From JALZBN01 sp035525375 (lineage in GTDB: Bacteria > Actinomycetota > Acidimicrobiia > Acidimicrobiales > AC-14), in the NCBI GenBank assembly GCA_035525375.1, contig DATLEI010000040.1, positions 1 through 39,933 of the forward strand: 39,933 bases of DNA, written 5' to 3'. The notes beneath the pieces were generated by a model, which saw nothing but the letters and a program-made list of their open reading frames with translations, did not search any database and had not been told where the DNA came from. How positions within the stretch are numbered: the first letter of the stretch is position 1; every line of letters starts with the position of its first letter. Below, piece after piece: positions 16,501 to 23,186 of this stretch. The translations under genes and the position numbers were made by a program.

Positions 16501-16647
16501 GTCGAGGCACACCGGAAGTGGATCGCCGGTGAGGTACTCGCAACTGAGGTGATCATTGACGAAGGCGAACCATCGTCTGGCGGCAGTGAACTCGAGATCG
16601 ACGGCGAGCCAGTGTGGGTCGAGCTGAACCTCAGCGCTTCTTCGTAG
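13537..16647 (+). CDS. ileS: Isoleucyl-tRNA synthetase
   Basis: A 1036-residue class I synthetase that charges tRNA-Ile with isoleucine. The HIGH-type motif is GIHH in TANGRPGIHHVWGR (about residue 50), and KMSKS appears as QKMSKSKGNVIDPWDV (about 597). The CP1 editing domain (about 200-390) has TTTPWTLISN and DDGSGIVHLAPAFG. Zinc-binding Cys pairs are visible in YCPRCGTALSSHEL and HCWRCGTPLIYW. The anticodon-binding helical domain follows and the C-terminus lacks the E. coli-type terminal zinc cluster. Length and these features suggest the IleS2 (eukaryote-like, often mupirocin-insensitive) type. The start is GTG 13537. The stop overlaps the end of the convergent membrane-protein gene by 17 bases. 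Confidence 0.97.
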   Translation: MTFGPIDPQVNFVELERRVLARWRDSDLVAAVASRHTGEPPWVFYEGPPTANGRPGIHHVWGRVFKDLFPRFRTMQGHDVPRKGGWDCHGLPVEIEIEKELGFTHKDQIEEYGIDRFNQRCRESVHTYVEDWAALTERSGVWIDTKGAYWTLSNDYIESVWWLLKQLFDAGLLYEGHRVSPYCPRCGTALSSHELGQPGAYKEVTDASVYVRFPLIDDDADLVVWTTTPWTLISNVAVAVGADIEYVRVPGGDGARDLIVAAERVESVLGDVDLDRARFPGRQLVGRRYRRPFDFLPIDERGERVVAASFVSTDDGSGIVHLAPAFGADDMEVAKAEDLPVLNPVDARGTFDERIVPWAGRPVKGVDQEVVTALTERGILLRQEPFTHAYPHCWRCGTPLIYWAKTSWFVRTSEHKNDLIRENERVNWHPEHIKHGRFGDWLENNVDWALSRDRYWGTPLPIWRCTGGHDTCVGSVAELSRLAERDLGALDLHRPFVDEVELACPVTGCSAPARRLLPVLDAWFDSGAMPSAQQHFPFETRDAQKPELFPADFICEAIDQTRGWFYSLLAINALVFGESPYRNVVCHAHIVDQDGQKMSKSKGNVIDPWDVIDTFGADALRWYLVSAGSPWTSRRVYNDGIREASRKTLVTLWNVVSFFATYADIDGWLPDAPSSRPVPQHVLDIWALARLDKTVAEVTQALEGFDALGAATALAGFVDDLSNWYVRRSRSRFWGDRDSNAYATLHHCLVITSQLLAPFCPFLADEVYVVLTGEPSVHLTDWPVAGGVEENTIATMSAARALVSLGRSARVDARMPVRQPLRRALLLHPGVELNDAVRQEIAEELNVKRLEDVDNLSDLEAWTVVPNFRTLGPRLGPKVNAVKRALADLDGAEVRAALESDGFVVVAGERLEPGDVELRADRHEDFALVQDGGWAVALDLELDDALRLEGSARQLARAVNEMRKNLDLDLTDRIVVRIYSAGPKLRGAVEAHRKWIAGEVLATEVIIDEGEPSSGGSELEIDGEPVWVELNLSASS

Positions 16648-17923
16648 CCTTCGTCGTCTTCGCTGCCTTCCTGACCGCACTACTGCGCTTCTCCGTCGGC
16701 GTCGACGTACGAACGGCCGCCTTCTTGGCTGGCGCCCGCTTCGCCGGCACCTTCGCGGCAGTGGCCTTCTTGGTCGCGCCGCTCTTGGTTGCTGCCTTCG
16801 TAACGACCACCTTCTTGGCTATCGGCGTGGAACGGGCCAGCTTCTTTGCCGGCGTTTTGCGCGCAGGCGACGCCTTGACCGCCTTCTTCGCCGGCCCGCG
16901 ACGCGCCGGGGCCTTCGTTGCCCGAGAGGCGCGGGCCGCCGGTGCCGGGCGGGCGTCGACGAGCAGGCGGTCGACCCGGTTGATGATCATGGCGCGCCGC
17001 TGCCCGGCCTGCTCCCGACGGCGCACCTGGGACAGCTCATCGGCATTGAGATCTCCGAGACGAGGCAGGATCTCGAGCACCTTCAGCTGCTCGTAGTTGT
17101 CGAGCATTGAGTGCGACGCCGCGGAAGCGGCTACCGGGGCCGCAGGTGTGGCCTGGTACGCGTCGTCGTCGTCGTCGAGTTCACTTTCGTCGGCCTCGTC
17201 GTCATCGGCCACGTCGTCGTCGGCCTCGTCATCGTCGTCTCCAGCATCGGTGTCGGCGTCCACGTCGCCGTCCCAGTCGTCGCCTGCGTCCCAATCCGAG
17301 GAGCGGGCCTCGGCAGCGTCAGAGGTGCCGACATCGGCTGGCCCACGCGCCTCGAGTTCGCGATCGATCCGGCTGAGAACCATGAAGCGGTTCCGACCGG
17401 ACGCTTCATGGGCACGAATCTTCGCCAGGTCGTCAGCGTCGAGATTTGCGAGCAGTGGAAGGACCTCGGTCGCCCGAAGTCGGTCGTAGTCGGGAATCGG
17501 CATGTCGTCGTCCTCGTCAAGGACGGCGCGCTCGATCGACGCCTGATCGAGTTGCTGAGTCGAGTCGGGGGCAGAGGCCGCCGCAGCGCCAACCAGCGCA
17601 GGCTCACGCTCGGGTGACGGCCTCGGAGCCGGTTGCGGGCTCTCCCAGGACTGTGACGCTGGCGCCGGTGGCGGCGCGGGCTGGGGCATAGGTGCGGAAG
17701 AGGCCTTCTCGGGCTTTCCCCGGACCACCGCGACCGCGAGAAGAATTCCCGCGACCACGCTGCAACCGATCGATACGTAGATAATCGTCAGTCCCGACTG
17801 AAGCAGACCGATCACGAGCGCGATCGCTGCTAGCAGGACCAGCAAGAGACTCACCAAAACCACAACATCACCATCCCAAGAGTTGAACGGTCGTGATCGT
17901 AACCTCTGAGCCAGGTAGCTCAA
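16631..17923 (-). CDS. Membrane protein with duplicated helical domain, acidic linker and histone-H1-like tail
   Basis: A 430-residue protein that I do not recognise as a named family. Two membrane helices lie at about 20-41 and 46-67. Flanking Arg/Lys suggest that both ends face the cytoplasm. After a Pro/Ala-rich linker come two copies of a domain of about 47 residues, at 144-190 and 275-321. They share a Y-x-x-L...E(V/I)LP-L--L(D/N)ADEL...R--E--G--R--(M/I)(V/I)(L/I)-R(I/V)DR pattern. Between them lies a run of Asp/Glu at about 209-255. Residues 329-430 are almost only Lys, Ala, Arg, Pro and Thr, like histone H1. The gene follows yggT by nine bases, the usual place of divIVA/wag31. The start is TTG 17923; an internal GTG at the first helix is possible. 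A DNA-membrane tether is my inference. Confidence 0.75.
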   Translation of the reverse strand: MSYLAQRLRSRPFNSWDGDVVVLVSLLLVLLAAIALVIGLLQSGLTIIYVSIGCSVVAGILLAVAVVRGKPEKASSAPMPQPAPPPAPASQSWESPQPAPRPSPEREPALVGAAAASAPDSTQQLDQASIERAVLDEDDDMPIPDYDRLRATEVLPLLANLDADDLAKIRAHEASGRNRFMVLSRIDRELEARGPADVGTSDAAEARSSDWDAGDDWDGDVDADTDAGDDDDEADDDVADDDEADESELDDDDDAYQATPAAPVAASAASHSMLDNYEQLKVLEILPRLGDLNADELSQVRRREQAGQRRAMIINRVDRLLVDARPAPAARASRATKAPARRGPAKKAVKASPARKTPAKKLARSTPIAKKVVVTKAATKSGATKKATAAKVPAKRAPAKKAAVRTSTPTEKRSSAVRKAAKTTKATKKR

Positions 17924-17932
17924 GCAACCGCA

Positions 17933-18202
17933 TTAGAGGATTCCTGTGCATCCCAGCGCGTTCATGAGCAAGCTGAGCGCGAGGAATACGATGAGCGGTG
18001 AAAGGTCGAACGCCATGCCGCCGCCGCCAATCGGCGGTATCACTCGGCGTAACGGCCCAAGAATGGGCTCGGTCAGCGCGAACACGATGCCCTGGATTGT
18101 GGCGATCGGTGACTCGGACGACACCGGAATCCAGGAAAAGATGATGCGCGCAACCAGAACCAGGAAGTACGCCGTCAGAACGGCGCAAAGAAGATCGGCC
18201 AC
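17933..18202 (-). CDS. yggT: YggT-family membrane protein
   Basis: An 89-residue integral membrane protein of the YggT/YlmG family. It has a first membrane helix (about 3-22), the family motif ARIIFSWIP, a central EPILGPLRRVIPPIG amphipathic segment, and a second helix near residues 66-85. The YlmG relatives in Gram-positive bacteria are encoded beside sepF and linked to septum placement or osmotic tolerance; the mechanism is not known. The GTG start lies just after the sepF stop, with a three-base gap. Confidence 0.93.
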   Translation of the reverse strand: MADLLCAVLTAYFLVLVARIIFSWIPVSSESPIATIQGIVFALTEPILGPLRRVIPPIGGGGMAFDLSPLIVFLALSLLMNALGCTGIL

Positions 18203-18205
18203 CCG

Positions 18206-18730
18206 TCAGGACCGGTACAAGCCACGCTCCTGCAAGCGCCGCCTCTCCTCCGCCGAGACTTCGACGTTGGACGGCGTCAGCAGGAAAACTTGCTCGGCGA
18301 CGCGGTCCATCTGTCCCCCGAGGCCGTAGGTCAGGCCACTCGCGAAGTCGATCAGGCGACGAGCCAGATCGCGGTTGGCGCCTTGCAGGTTGACGATCAC
18401 GGGCTGATTCGCCTTGAGCTTGTCGCCAATCTCTTGGGCGTCGTTGAAGCCGCCAGGTGCGACGACCTGAACCTTGGGACTCTGCGGTGTCGGGGTGATC
18501 GGACGCACGACGGCCGACCGCGGCTGAATCGTCACTGCGCTGTCAGGTTCGCGGGGAAGCGTACGAACGCCGGTCGCCATTTCCGCCTGCTCCATGGCCG
18601 GCTCGGCGACCGCAGCGGCCCGCCGAGGCGCGGCCTTGGGCGCGGGTTCTTCGTACGGCTCGTATTCCTCGTACTCCTCGTCATCGACGAGGCCGAGATA
18701 CACCATCGTCCGTCGCCAGATCGAAGCCAT
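18206..18730 (-). CDS. sepF: Cell division protein SepF
   Basis: A 174-residue SepF. The N-terminal 14 residues form an amphipathic, membrane-binding helix (MASIWRRTMVYLGL). It is followed by a long acidic and Pro/Ala-rich linker (about 15-82) and the conserved SepF core (about 85-165). The core shows VQVVAPGGFNDAQEIGDKLKANQPVIVNL, then LARRLIDFASGLTYGLGG and VFLLTPSNVEVS. SepF polymerises and anchors FtsZ to the membrane. It is the likely main FtsZ anchor here, since the cluster has no ftsA. The gene lies in the conserved ftsZ-pgeF-yggS-sepF-yggT block. Confidence 0.97.
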   Translation of the reverse strand: MASIWRRTMVYLGLVDDEEYEEYEPYEEPAPKAAPRRAAAVAEPAMEQAEMATGVRTLPREPDSAVTIQPRSAVVRPITPTPQSPKVQVVAPGGFNDAQEIGDKLKANQPVIVNLQGANRDLARRLIDFASGLTYGLGGQMDRVAEQVFLLTPSNVEVSAEERRRLQERGLYRS

Positions 18731-18785
18731 TAGATCGCTACTACTCCCGTCGCCTCTGCCGTCGTACCTTCTGCGGCACCCAAGC

Positions 18786-19484
18786 CTATCGTCGCAGGTC
18801 GGCGTCGCCAGTGCGAGCCACCCGCGCTCCGAACAGCGCCTGCCCTATTCGCACCATCGTCGAGCCCTCCTCGACAGCAATTTCGAGATCAGCCGACATA
18901 CCCATCGAACGTTCCGTCAGCCGCAACCGGTCGGCCAGTGAACTGAGCCGGCGGTAGCAGGGTCGGGGGTCTGCGTCACGGGCCGGACCGACAGCCATGA
19001 GCCCCGCAACGGTGAGGCCGACGTCGGTCAGGCCGGAAACGAGCTCCGGCGCGTCCTCGAAGGTACAGCCGTTCTTCGCCACCTCGCCCGACACGTTGAC
19101 CTGTACGAGCACGTGCGCTCCCGGCGCGCGCCGGGCGATTTCCTCGCCGACGGTCACCCGGTCAATTCCCTGCCACAGGTAGACGACCGGGGCGAGGCCG
19201 CGTACCTTGTTGCGCTGGACGTGGCCGAGGAAATGCCATTTGGGAACCATGCCTTCTTGCCCAATGGCGCCGGAGGCAATTGCCGACTGCTTGGCGAGAA
19301 GCTCACCCGCGTAGTTCTCGCCAAGATCGACCAAGCCGGCAGCCAATGCTGCATCAACCGCAGCGACGCCGTGTCCCTTCGTCACGGCGACGACGCGCAC
19401 TGACCCGGGTGTCGCTCCTGCTCCGCGAATCCGCTCTTCGACATCAGCCAAGCGATGAGCCACCAGCTCCGCCGTCAGCGCCAT
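18786..19484 (-). CDS. yggS: YggS-family PLP homeostasis protein
   Basis: A 232-residue PLP-binding protein with the alanine-racemase-like single-domain barrel of the YggS/PLPBP family. It shows VRVVAVTKGHGVAAVDAALAAGLVDLGENYAGELL, in which the Lys of VTK forms the PLP aldimine. This is followed by WHFLGHVQRNKVRGL, VLVQVNVSGEVAKNGC, GLMAVGP and SMGMSADLEIAVEEGSTMVRIGQALFG. The family controls the pool of pyridoxal phosphate and has no known turnover of its own. The start is ATG 19484, inside the last codons of pgeF (10-base overlap). A further ATG 24 codons upstream would lie deep in pgeF and is not needed. Confidence 0.95.
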   Translation of the reverse strand: MALTAELVAHRLADVEERIRGAGATPGSVRVVAVTKGHGVAAVDAALAAGLVDLGENYAGELLAKQSAIASGAIGQEGMVPKWHFLGHVQRNKVRGLAPVVYLWQGIDRVTVGEEIARRAPGAHVLVQVNVSGEVAKNGCTFEDAPELVSGLTDVGLTVAGLMAVGPARDADPRPCYRRLSSLADRLRLTERSMGMSADLEIAVEEGSTMVRIGQALFGARVARTGDADLRR

Positions 19485-20155
19485 ACAACCATTGCCTGGC
19501 GCTCCTTGTCGCGCCGCGCCCGCCAGGAAAAAAGATTGGTATCGCAGGCCGTACACCCGCCCACAGAAGTCAGTTTCTCAACACCGGCTTGGCGCAACGC
19601 CAACCCGACACCACCGGGGAGGTCGAGAGCCGGCGCGCCGGCGCGGGATCGGGAGCGCACCTGCGGACCGAGGCGGCCCTCGATGCGTTTCAGGTCGTCG
19701 TCGCCGAATTCGTAGCACTCGGGATGGATAGTGGGGCCCAGCACGGCGCGTACATCGCTCGCGCCGATTGTCCGCATTTCATCAACGGCTCGGCCGATCA
19801 CGCCCGCGACGAGTCCGGCCCAGCCGGCGTGGACCGCGCCGATGATGCCTTCAGGGCTAGCGAGCGCCACCGGCGCGCAATCAGCAGTGAGAATGACCAA
19901 CGGGCAATCCGGTCGGCTGCTCACCACGGCGTCGGCGACTTGACCCGCGCCGCCGCCCGGCTCGGTGACGTGGACCACTGCGGACCCGTGCACTTGGCGC
20001 AGCCAGGTCCATGGCAGGTCGACGATCGTCCTGCGCCGCGCCGCTACCTCGGCGTCGACCTCGGTCGCGTACTCACCGCCGTGGCCCATGTCGCCATCGT
20101 CGCGGGTGGTGAACACGACATGAGCGAAGCCGTCGCCAACTTCGGTCGTGATCAC
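19475..20155 (-). CDS. pgeF: PgeF/YfiH family protein (peptidoglycan editing factor, laccase domain)
   Basis: A 226-residue member of the YfiH/YlmD/LACC1 family. The conserved metal-site residues are His56 in WLRQVHG, Cys93 in LTADCAPVAL and His109 in GAVHAGWAGL. Members have been described as purine nucleoside phosphorylase/adenosine deaminase-type enzymes and as factors that keep L-Ser out of the peptidoglycan stem in E. coli. In actinobacteria the gene almost always follows ftsZ, as here. The start is GTG 20155, 39 bases after the ftsZ stop. A C-terminal CTACDTNLFSW motif matches the family's end. Confidence 0.92.
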   Translation of the reverse strand: MITTEVGDGFAHVVFTTRDDGDMGHGGEYATEVDAEVAARRRTIVDLPWTWLRQVHGSAVVHVTEPGGGAGQVADAVVSSRPDCPLVILTADCAPVALASPEGIIGAVHAGWAGLVAGVIGRAVDEMRTIGASDVRAVLGPTIHPECYEFGDDDLKRIEGRLGPQVRSRSRAGAPALDLPGGVGLALRQAGVEKLTSVGGCTACDTNLFSWRARRDKERQAMVVWR

Positions 20156-20194
20156 CGCCGCGTCAGAGAACGGCGCGGGTTGGGAGGAGCGCTG

Positions 20195-21316
20195 CTACTT
20201 GAGGAACGACGGGACGTCGAAGTCATCCTCGCCGCTGTCGATGTCGCCGCCGCCGCCGACGCCGCCGATGCTGCTGCTCCGCGTGGGTGCAAACAAATCA
20301 TCATCCTCATCGTCCAACCCGAGCCCCGACATCTGATGGCTCTCTTGGCCTGCGTCGCGCCCATCGTCCCACCGGTCGAAACCGGCCGCGATAACGGTGA
20401 CCCGAACCTCCTCGCCGAGGGCGTCGTCGATGACCATTCCAGCAATGATGTTGGCGTCGGGATGGGCGACATCGTGAATGATCTCCGCGGCTTCGTTCAC
20501 TTCGAACAGCCCGAGGTCGCTTCCACCGGAGATGTTGAGCAGGATTCCTCGCGCTCCCTCGATCGAGGCCTCGAGCAGCGGGCTTGAAATCGCAGCACGC
20601 GCTGCGTTCAGGGCCCGTCCCTCGCCGGCCGCATAACCGATACCCATCAGAGCCGAGCCGGCGTTGCTCATGACCATCTTCACGTCGGCGAAGTCGGTGT
20701 TGATCAGCCCAGGGGTGTTGATCAGATCGGTGATGCCCTGGACACCTTGAAGGAGGACCTCGTCGGCCATCTTGAATGCGTTCAATGCCGACGTCTTCTC
20801 GTTTGAAACCGACAGCAACCGGTCGTTGGGGATGACGATGAGGGTGTCGACCTTGTCCTTCAACTTGGCGATGCCCTGCTCGGCCTGGAGGGACCGGCGC
20901 CGACCCTCGAAGGCAAACGGGCGGGTCACGACGCCGACCGTCAGGGCGTTTAGGGACCGTGCGATCTCGGCGATGACCGGCGCGCCGCCTGTTCCGGTTC
21001 CGCCGCCCTTCCCGGCGGTGATGAAGACCATGTCGGCTCCCTTCAACACCTCCTCGATCTCGTCTCGATGGGCCTCGGCTGCCTCGGCGCCCACTTCAGG
21101 GTCGCTTCCAGCGCCGAGACCGCGCGTGAGCTCACGGCCGATGTCGAGCTTCACGTCAGCGTCGCTCATCAGCAGAGCTTGGGCGTCAGTGTTCACCGCG
21201 ATGAACTCGACGCCTTTGAGGCCGGCGTCGATCATCCGATTGACGGCGTTGACCCCCCCGCCTCCGATGCCAACGACCTTGATGACCGCCAAGTAGTTCT
21301 GGGGCGACCCGATCAT
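20195..21316 (-). CDS. ftsZ: Cell division GTPase FtsZ
   Basis: A 373-residue tubulin homologue that forms the cytokinetic ring. The N-terminal GTP-binding motifs are KVVGIGGGGVNAVNRMI and AVNTDAQAL. The G-box is GGGTGTG (104-110) and the synergy-loop motif NTDFAD (206-211) completes the active site of the adjacent subunit. After the globular domain (about to residue 315) comes a short acidic, Gly-rich linker. The conserved C-terminal peptide DDFDVPSFLK binds SepF and other partners. The residue just before the G-box glycines is Lys, where Met or Glu is usual. ATG 21316 has GGAGG seven bases upstream. The gene has a 145-base leader region after ftsQ with its own regulatory features. Confidence 0.98.
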   Translation of the reverse strand: MIGSPQNYLAVIKVVGIGGGGVNAVNRMIDAGLKGVEFIAVNTDAQALLMSDADVKLDIGRELTRGLGAGSDPEVGAEAAEAHRDEIEEVLKGADMVFITAGKGGGTGTGGAPVIAEIARSLNALTVGVVTRPFAFEGRRRSLQAEQGIAKLKDKVDTLIVIPNDRLLSVSNEKTSALNAFKMADEVLLQGVQGITDLINTPGLINTDFADVKMVMSNAGSALMGIGYAAGEGRALNAARAAISSPLLEASIEGARGILLNISGGSDLGLFEVNEAAEIIHDVAHPDANIIAGMVIDDALGEEVRVTVIAAGFDRWDDGRDAGQESHQMSGLGLDDEDDDLFAPTRSSSIGGVGGGGDIDSGEDDFDVPSFLK

Positions 21317-21374
21317 GTGTGTCCTCCATCGTCACGAGCGGCCACCCTGATGGCCGGGTTTCGGAGACTCTCTC

Positions 21375-21417
21375 CAGTTGACCCTCAACCTCAACTGCAG
21401 GTCTATTGTTATGTCAA
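21375..21417 (-). promoter_or_regulatory. Inverted repeat and TTGACA element in the ftsQ-ftsZ gap
   Basis: The 145-base gap (21317-21461) holds a perfect 7-bp inverted repeat: CAGTTGA at 21375-21381 and TCAACTG at 21391-21397, nine bases apart. A further TCAAC lies between the arms. On the minus strand a perfect -35-like TTGACA lies at 21417-21412, about 95 bases before the ftsZ ATG. Seventeen bases below it the sequence is TTGAGG, which is not a good -10, so the promoter assignment is open. The repeat is placed to act as an operator or as a leader hairpin for ftsZ. Confidence 0.5.
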
Positions 21418-21461
21418 CCTGTCCTAAGGGTCGAAACTTTACCTGCGGAGGACGCTTCCCG

Positions 21462-22253
21462 TCAAGGTTGGACTCTGGTCAATGTCGGGGTCGCGGGGAA
21501 GCGGACGTCAATTACACCAACGCCCGTCGTGTCCACACCAGCCAGCACCATCTGTGCAGCCCGTAGCTTCGCCCCGAGATCCTCGGCGCCGCCCAGAAGA
21601 ATTGTGCCCGCAGGCGCGAGACCGAGGGTGATCCCCGCGGCATCGAGAATGGCCCCGGTCAGCCGAGGCCGGAGCTCACTCGGGACCGCCTCTGCGACGT
21701 CGAGGAGGCCTCGCGCCTCAGGCGCCAGCATCACTCCCGGTGCGCCAGCCGGAGGCAATCCGCCGATGGCGAGCACTCCGGGTTCCGGCGTTGCCAGCCA
21801 CTTCAGTACGCGCCCTTCCACGTCGACGAGCGCCCACCCTCCGCCGCCATTGGGCGTCATTGCCACCGGCACTCGCTCGACGATGCGGATACGCACCGTA
21901 CCGGGCCACTCTCGCTGGACAACAGCCGAACGCACCCAAGGTAGGGCGCGAAGCCGCCGGCCCACCGCTCCTTCGTCGATATCAACCATGGCTGCCCGCC
22001 GATGGACCCTGCTTGCCGTTGCCACTGGTGCGGGCCCTGTTTCCAGGGCGCCTTCAACGACAATGTGATCCACGTCGACGAGCGGGGAACGGACGGTGCC
22101 CCAGGCCGCCCCCGCGACAGCTGCGACGACGAGAACTGCCACAAGTACGCGGAGGCGTTTGCGACCCTCCTGTTTGCGCACCTGCGCTCGCCGCACACGG
22201 ATACGCGGTTCCATCACTGGCGGTCGGCCAGGCATGTTGGAACGGGTAGGCAT
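21462..22253 (-). CDS. ftsQ: Cell division protein FtsQ (DivIB)
   Basis: A 263-residue bitopic division protein. It has an Arg/Lys-rich cytoplasmic N-terminus (about 1-34), one membrane helix (about 35-54), then a POTRA domain (about 56-125) with VDHIVVEGAL and RALPWVRSAVVQREWPGTVRIRIVERVPVA. The beta domain follows with WALVDVEGRVL. It links early and late divisome proteins with FtsL and, where present, FtsB/DivIC. It lies between murB (3-base gap) and ftsZ. Confidence 0.95.
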   Translation of the reverse strand: MPTRSNMPGRPPVMEPRIRVRRAQVRKQEGRKRLRVLVAVLVVAAVAGAAWGTVRSPLVDVDHIVVEGALETGPAPVATASRVHRRAAMVDIDEGAVGRRLRALPWVRSAVVQREWPGTVRIRIVERVPVAMTPNGGGGWALVDVEGRVLKWLATPEPGVLAIGGLPPAGAPGVMLAPEARGLLDVAEAVPSELRPRLTGAILDAAGITLGLAPAGTILLGGAEDLGAKLRAAQMVLAGVDTTGVGVIDVRFPATPTLTRVQP

Positions 22254-22256
22254 ATC

Positions 22257-23186
22257 TCAACCTCCGGTCGAGGGTGATATAGATCCAACGACGTGCACCT
22301 CAGGCGTCAGTTCAACACCAGTTCGTTCCAACACCACGCGGGCCACCTCTTTCATGAGCGCCACGACGTCGTCGGCCGAGCCGCCGTCGTCGACCTGAAA
22401 GAAGTTGGCATGTCGAGGCGACACAGTGGCGGATCCAACGCGAAGACCCTTCAAGCCCGATGCGTCGATCAAGCGTCCGGCGGAGTCGCCCGGTGGGTTT
22501 GTGAACACAGAGCCGGAGTTGGCTCCCCCCGGTTGGTTGGCACGGCGCCAGCGGACGATCTCCGCGATTTCGGCTTCGGCTGCTTCCCTGACCCCGGGTC
22601 GCAGTTCGAACTGCGCTGCAGTCACGATCTGGTGGGACCTCACCGCGGAGCGCCGGTACTGCAGGTCCAAGTCGGCTGCACGTATCGTTCGCGCCGGTTC
22701 TGACGCTGTCGATAGGTCGAGCAGTTGAACGGATCTGAGTACAGCACGGATGTCAGACCCGTGGCCTCCGGCATTCATGCGCACTGCGCCCCCGACCGAG
22801 CCCGGGACACCAACCGCCCATTCCAGCCCTGCCAATCCAGCGGCCGCAGTACGGCGAGCGAGGACCGGCAGGCTCACCGCCGCGCCTGCTTCCACATCGG
22901 TGCCGTCGAGGCGAATGGCAGCGAACCCGTCGCCCAGAACGATGGCGAGACCCTGAAAGCCACCGTCAGACACGAGAAGGTTGGATCCCCGCCCGACCAC
23001 AAGCACCTCAACGCCCGATCCGCTGACCGCCTTCTGGGCGAGCGCGAGATCGTTACCGTCTCGCGCCTCCAATAGCAAGGCCGCTGGTCCGCCGACGCGG
23101 TACGTGGTGAAAGGCCCCAGGGCAACGTTGCTTCGAGCGCGGGGGCCAAGAACCTTGGCGACGGCATCGACGGGGTTGGCGGTCAC
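22257..23186 (-). CDS. murB: UDP-N-acetylenolpyruvoylglucosamine reductase
   Basis: A 309-residue FAD enzyme that makes UDP-MurNAc by NADPH reduction of UDP-GlcNAc-enolpyruvate. It has the FAD-binding motifs TTYRVGGPAALLLEARD, VLVVGRGSNLLVSDGGF, VGVPGSVGGAVRMNAGGHG and LDLQYRRSAVRS. The SGSVFTNPPGDSAGRLIDASGLKG segment contains the catalytic Ser of the GSVF motif. Near the end GVELTPEVHVVG is also typical. The GTG start at 23186 overlaps the murC stop (GTGA). Placing murB between murC and ftsQ, and not elsewhere as in mycobacteria, is seen in some other lineages. Confidence 0.96.
   Translation of the reverse strand: MTANPVDAVAKVLGPRARSNVALGPFTTYRVGGPAALLLEARDGNDLALAQKAVSGSGVEVLVVGRGSNLLVSDGGFQGLAIVLGDGFAAIRLDGTDVEAGAAVSLPVLARRTAAAGLAGLEWAVGVPGSVGGAVRMNAGGHGSDIRAVLRSVQLLDLSTASEPARTIRAADLDLQYRRSAVRSHQIVTAAQFELRPGVREAAEAEIAEIVRWRRANQPGGANSGSVFTNPPGDSAGRLIDASGLKGLRVGSATVSPRHANFFQVDDGGSADDVVALMKEVARVVLERTGVELTPEVHVVGSISPSTGG

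Noticed and set aside
17107..17617. Plus-strand frames opposite the acidic linker of the membrane protein
   Set aside because: They are products of the repetitive GAC/GTC codons of the Asp-rich run, not genes.
19280..20587. 435-codon open frame on the plus strand
   Set aside because: It is antisense to yggS, pgeF and ftsZ, whose motifs are all present. Its composition is typical of a GC-rich shadow frame.
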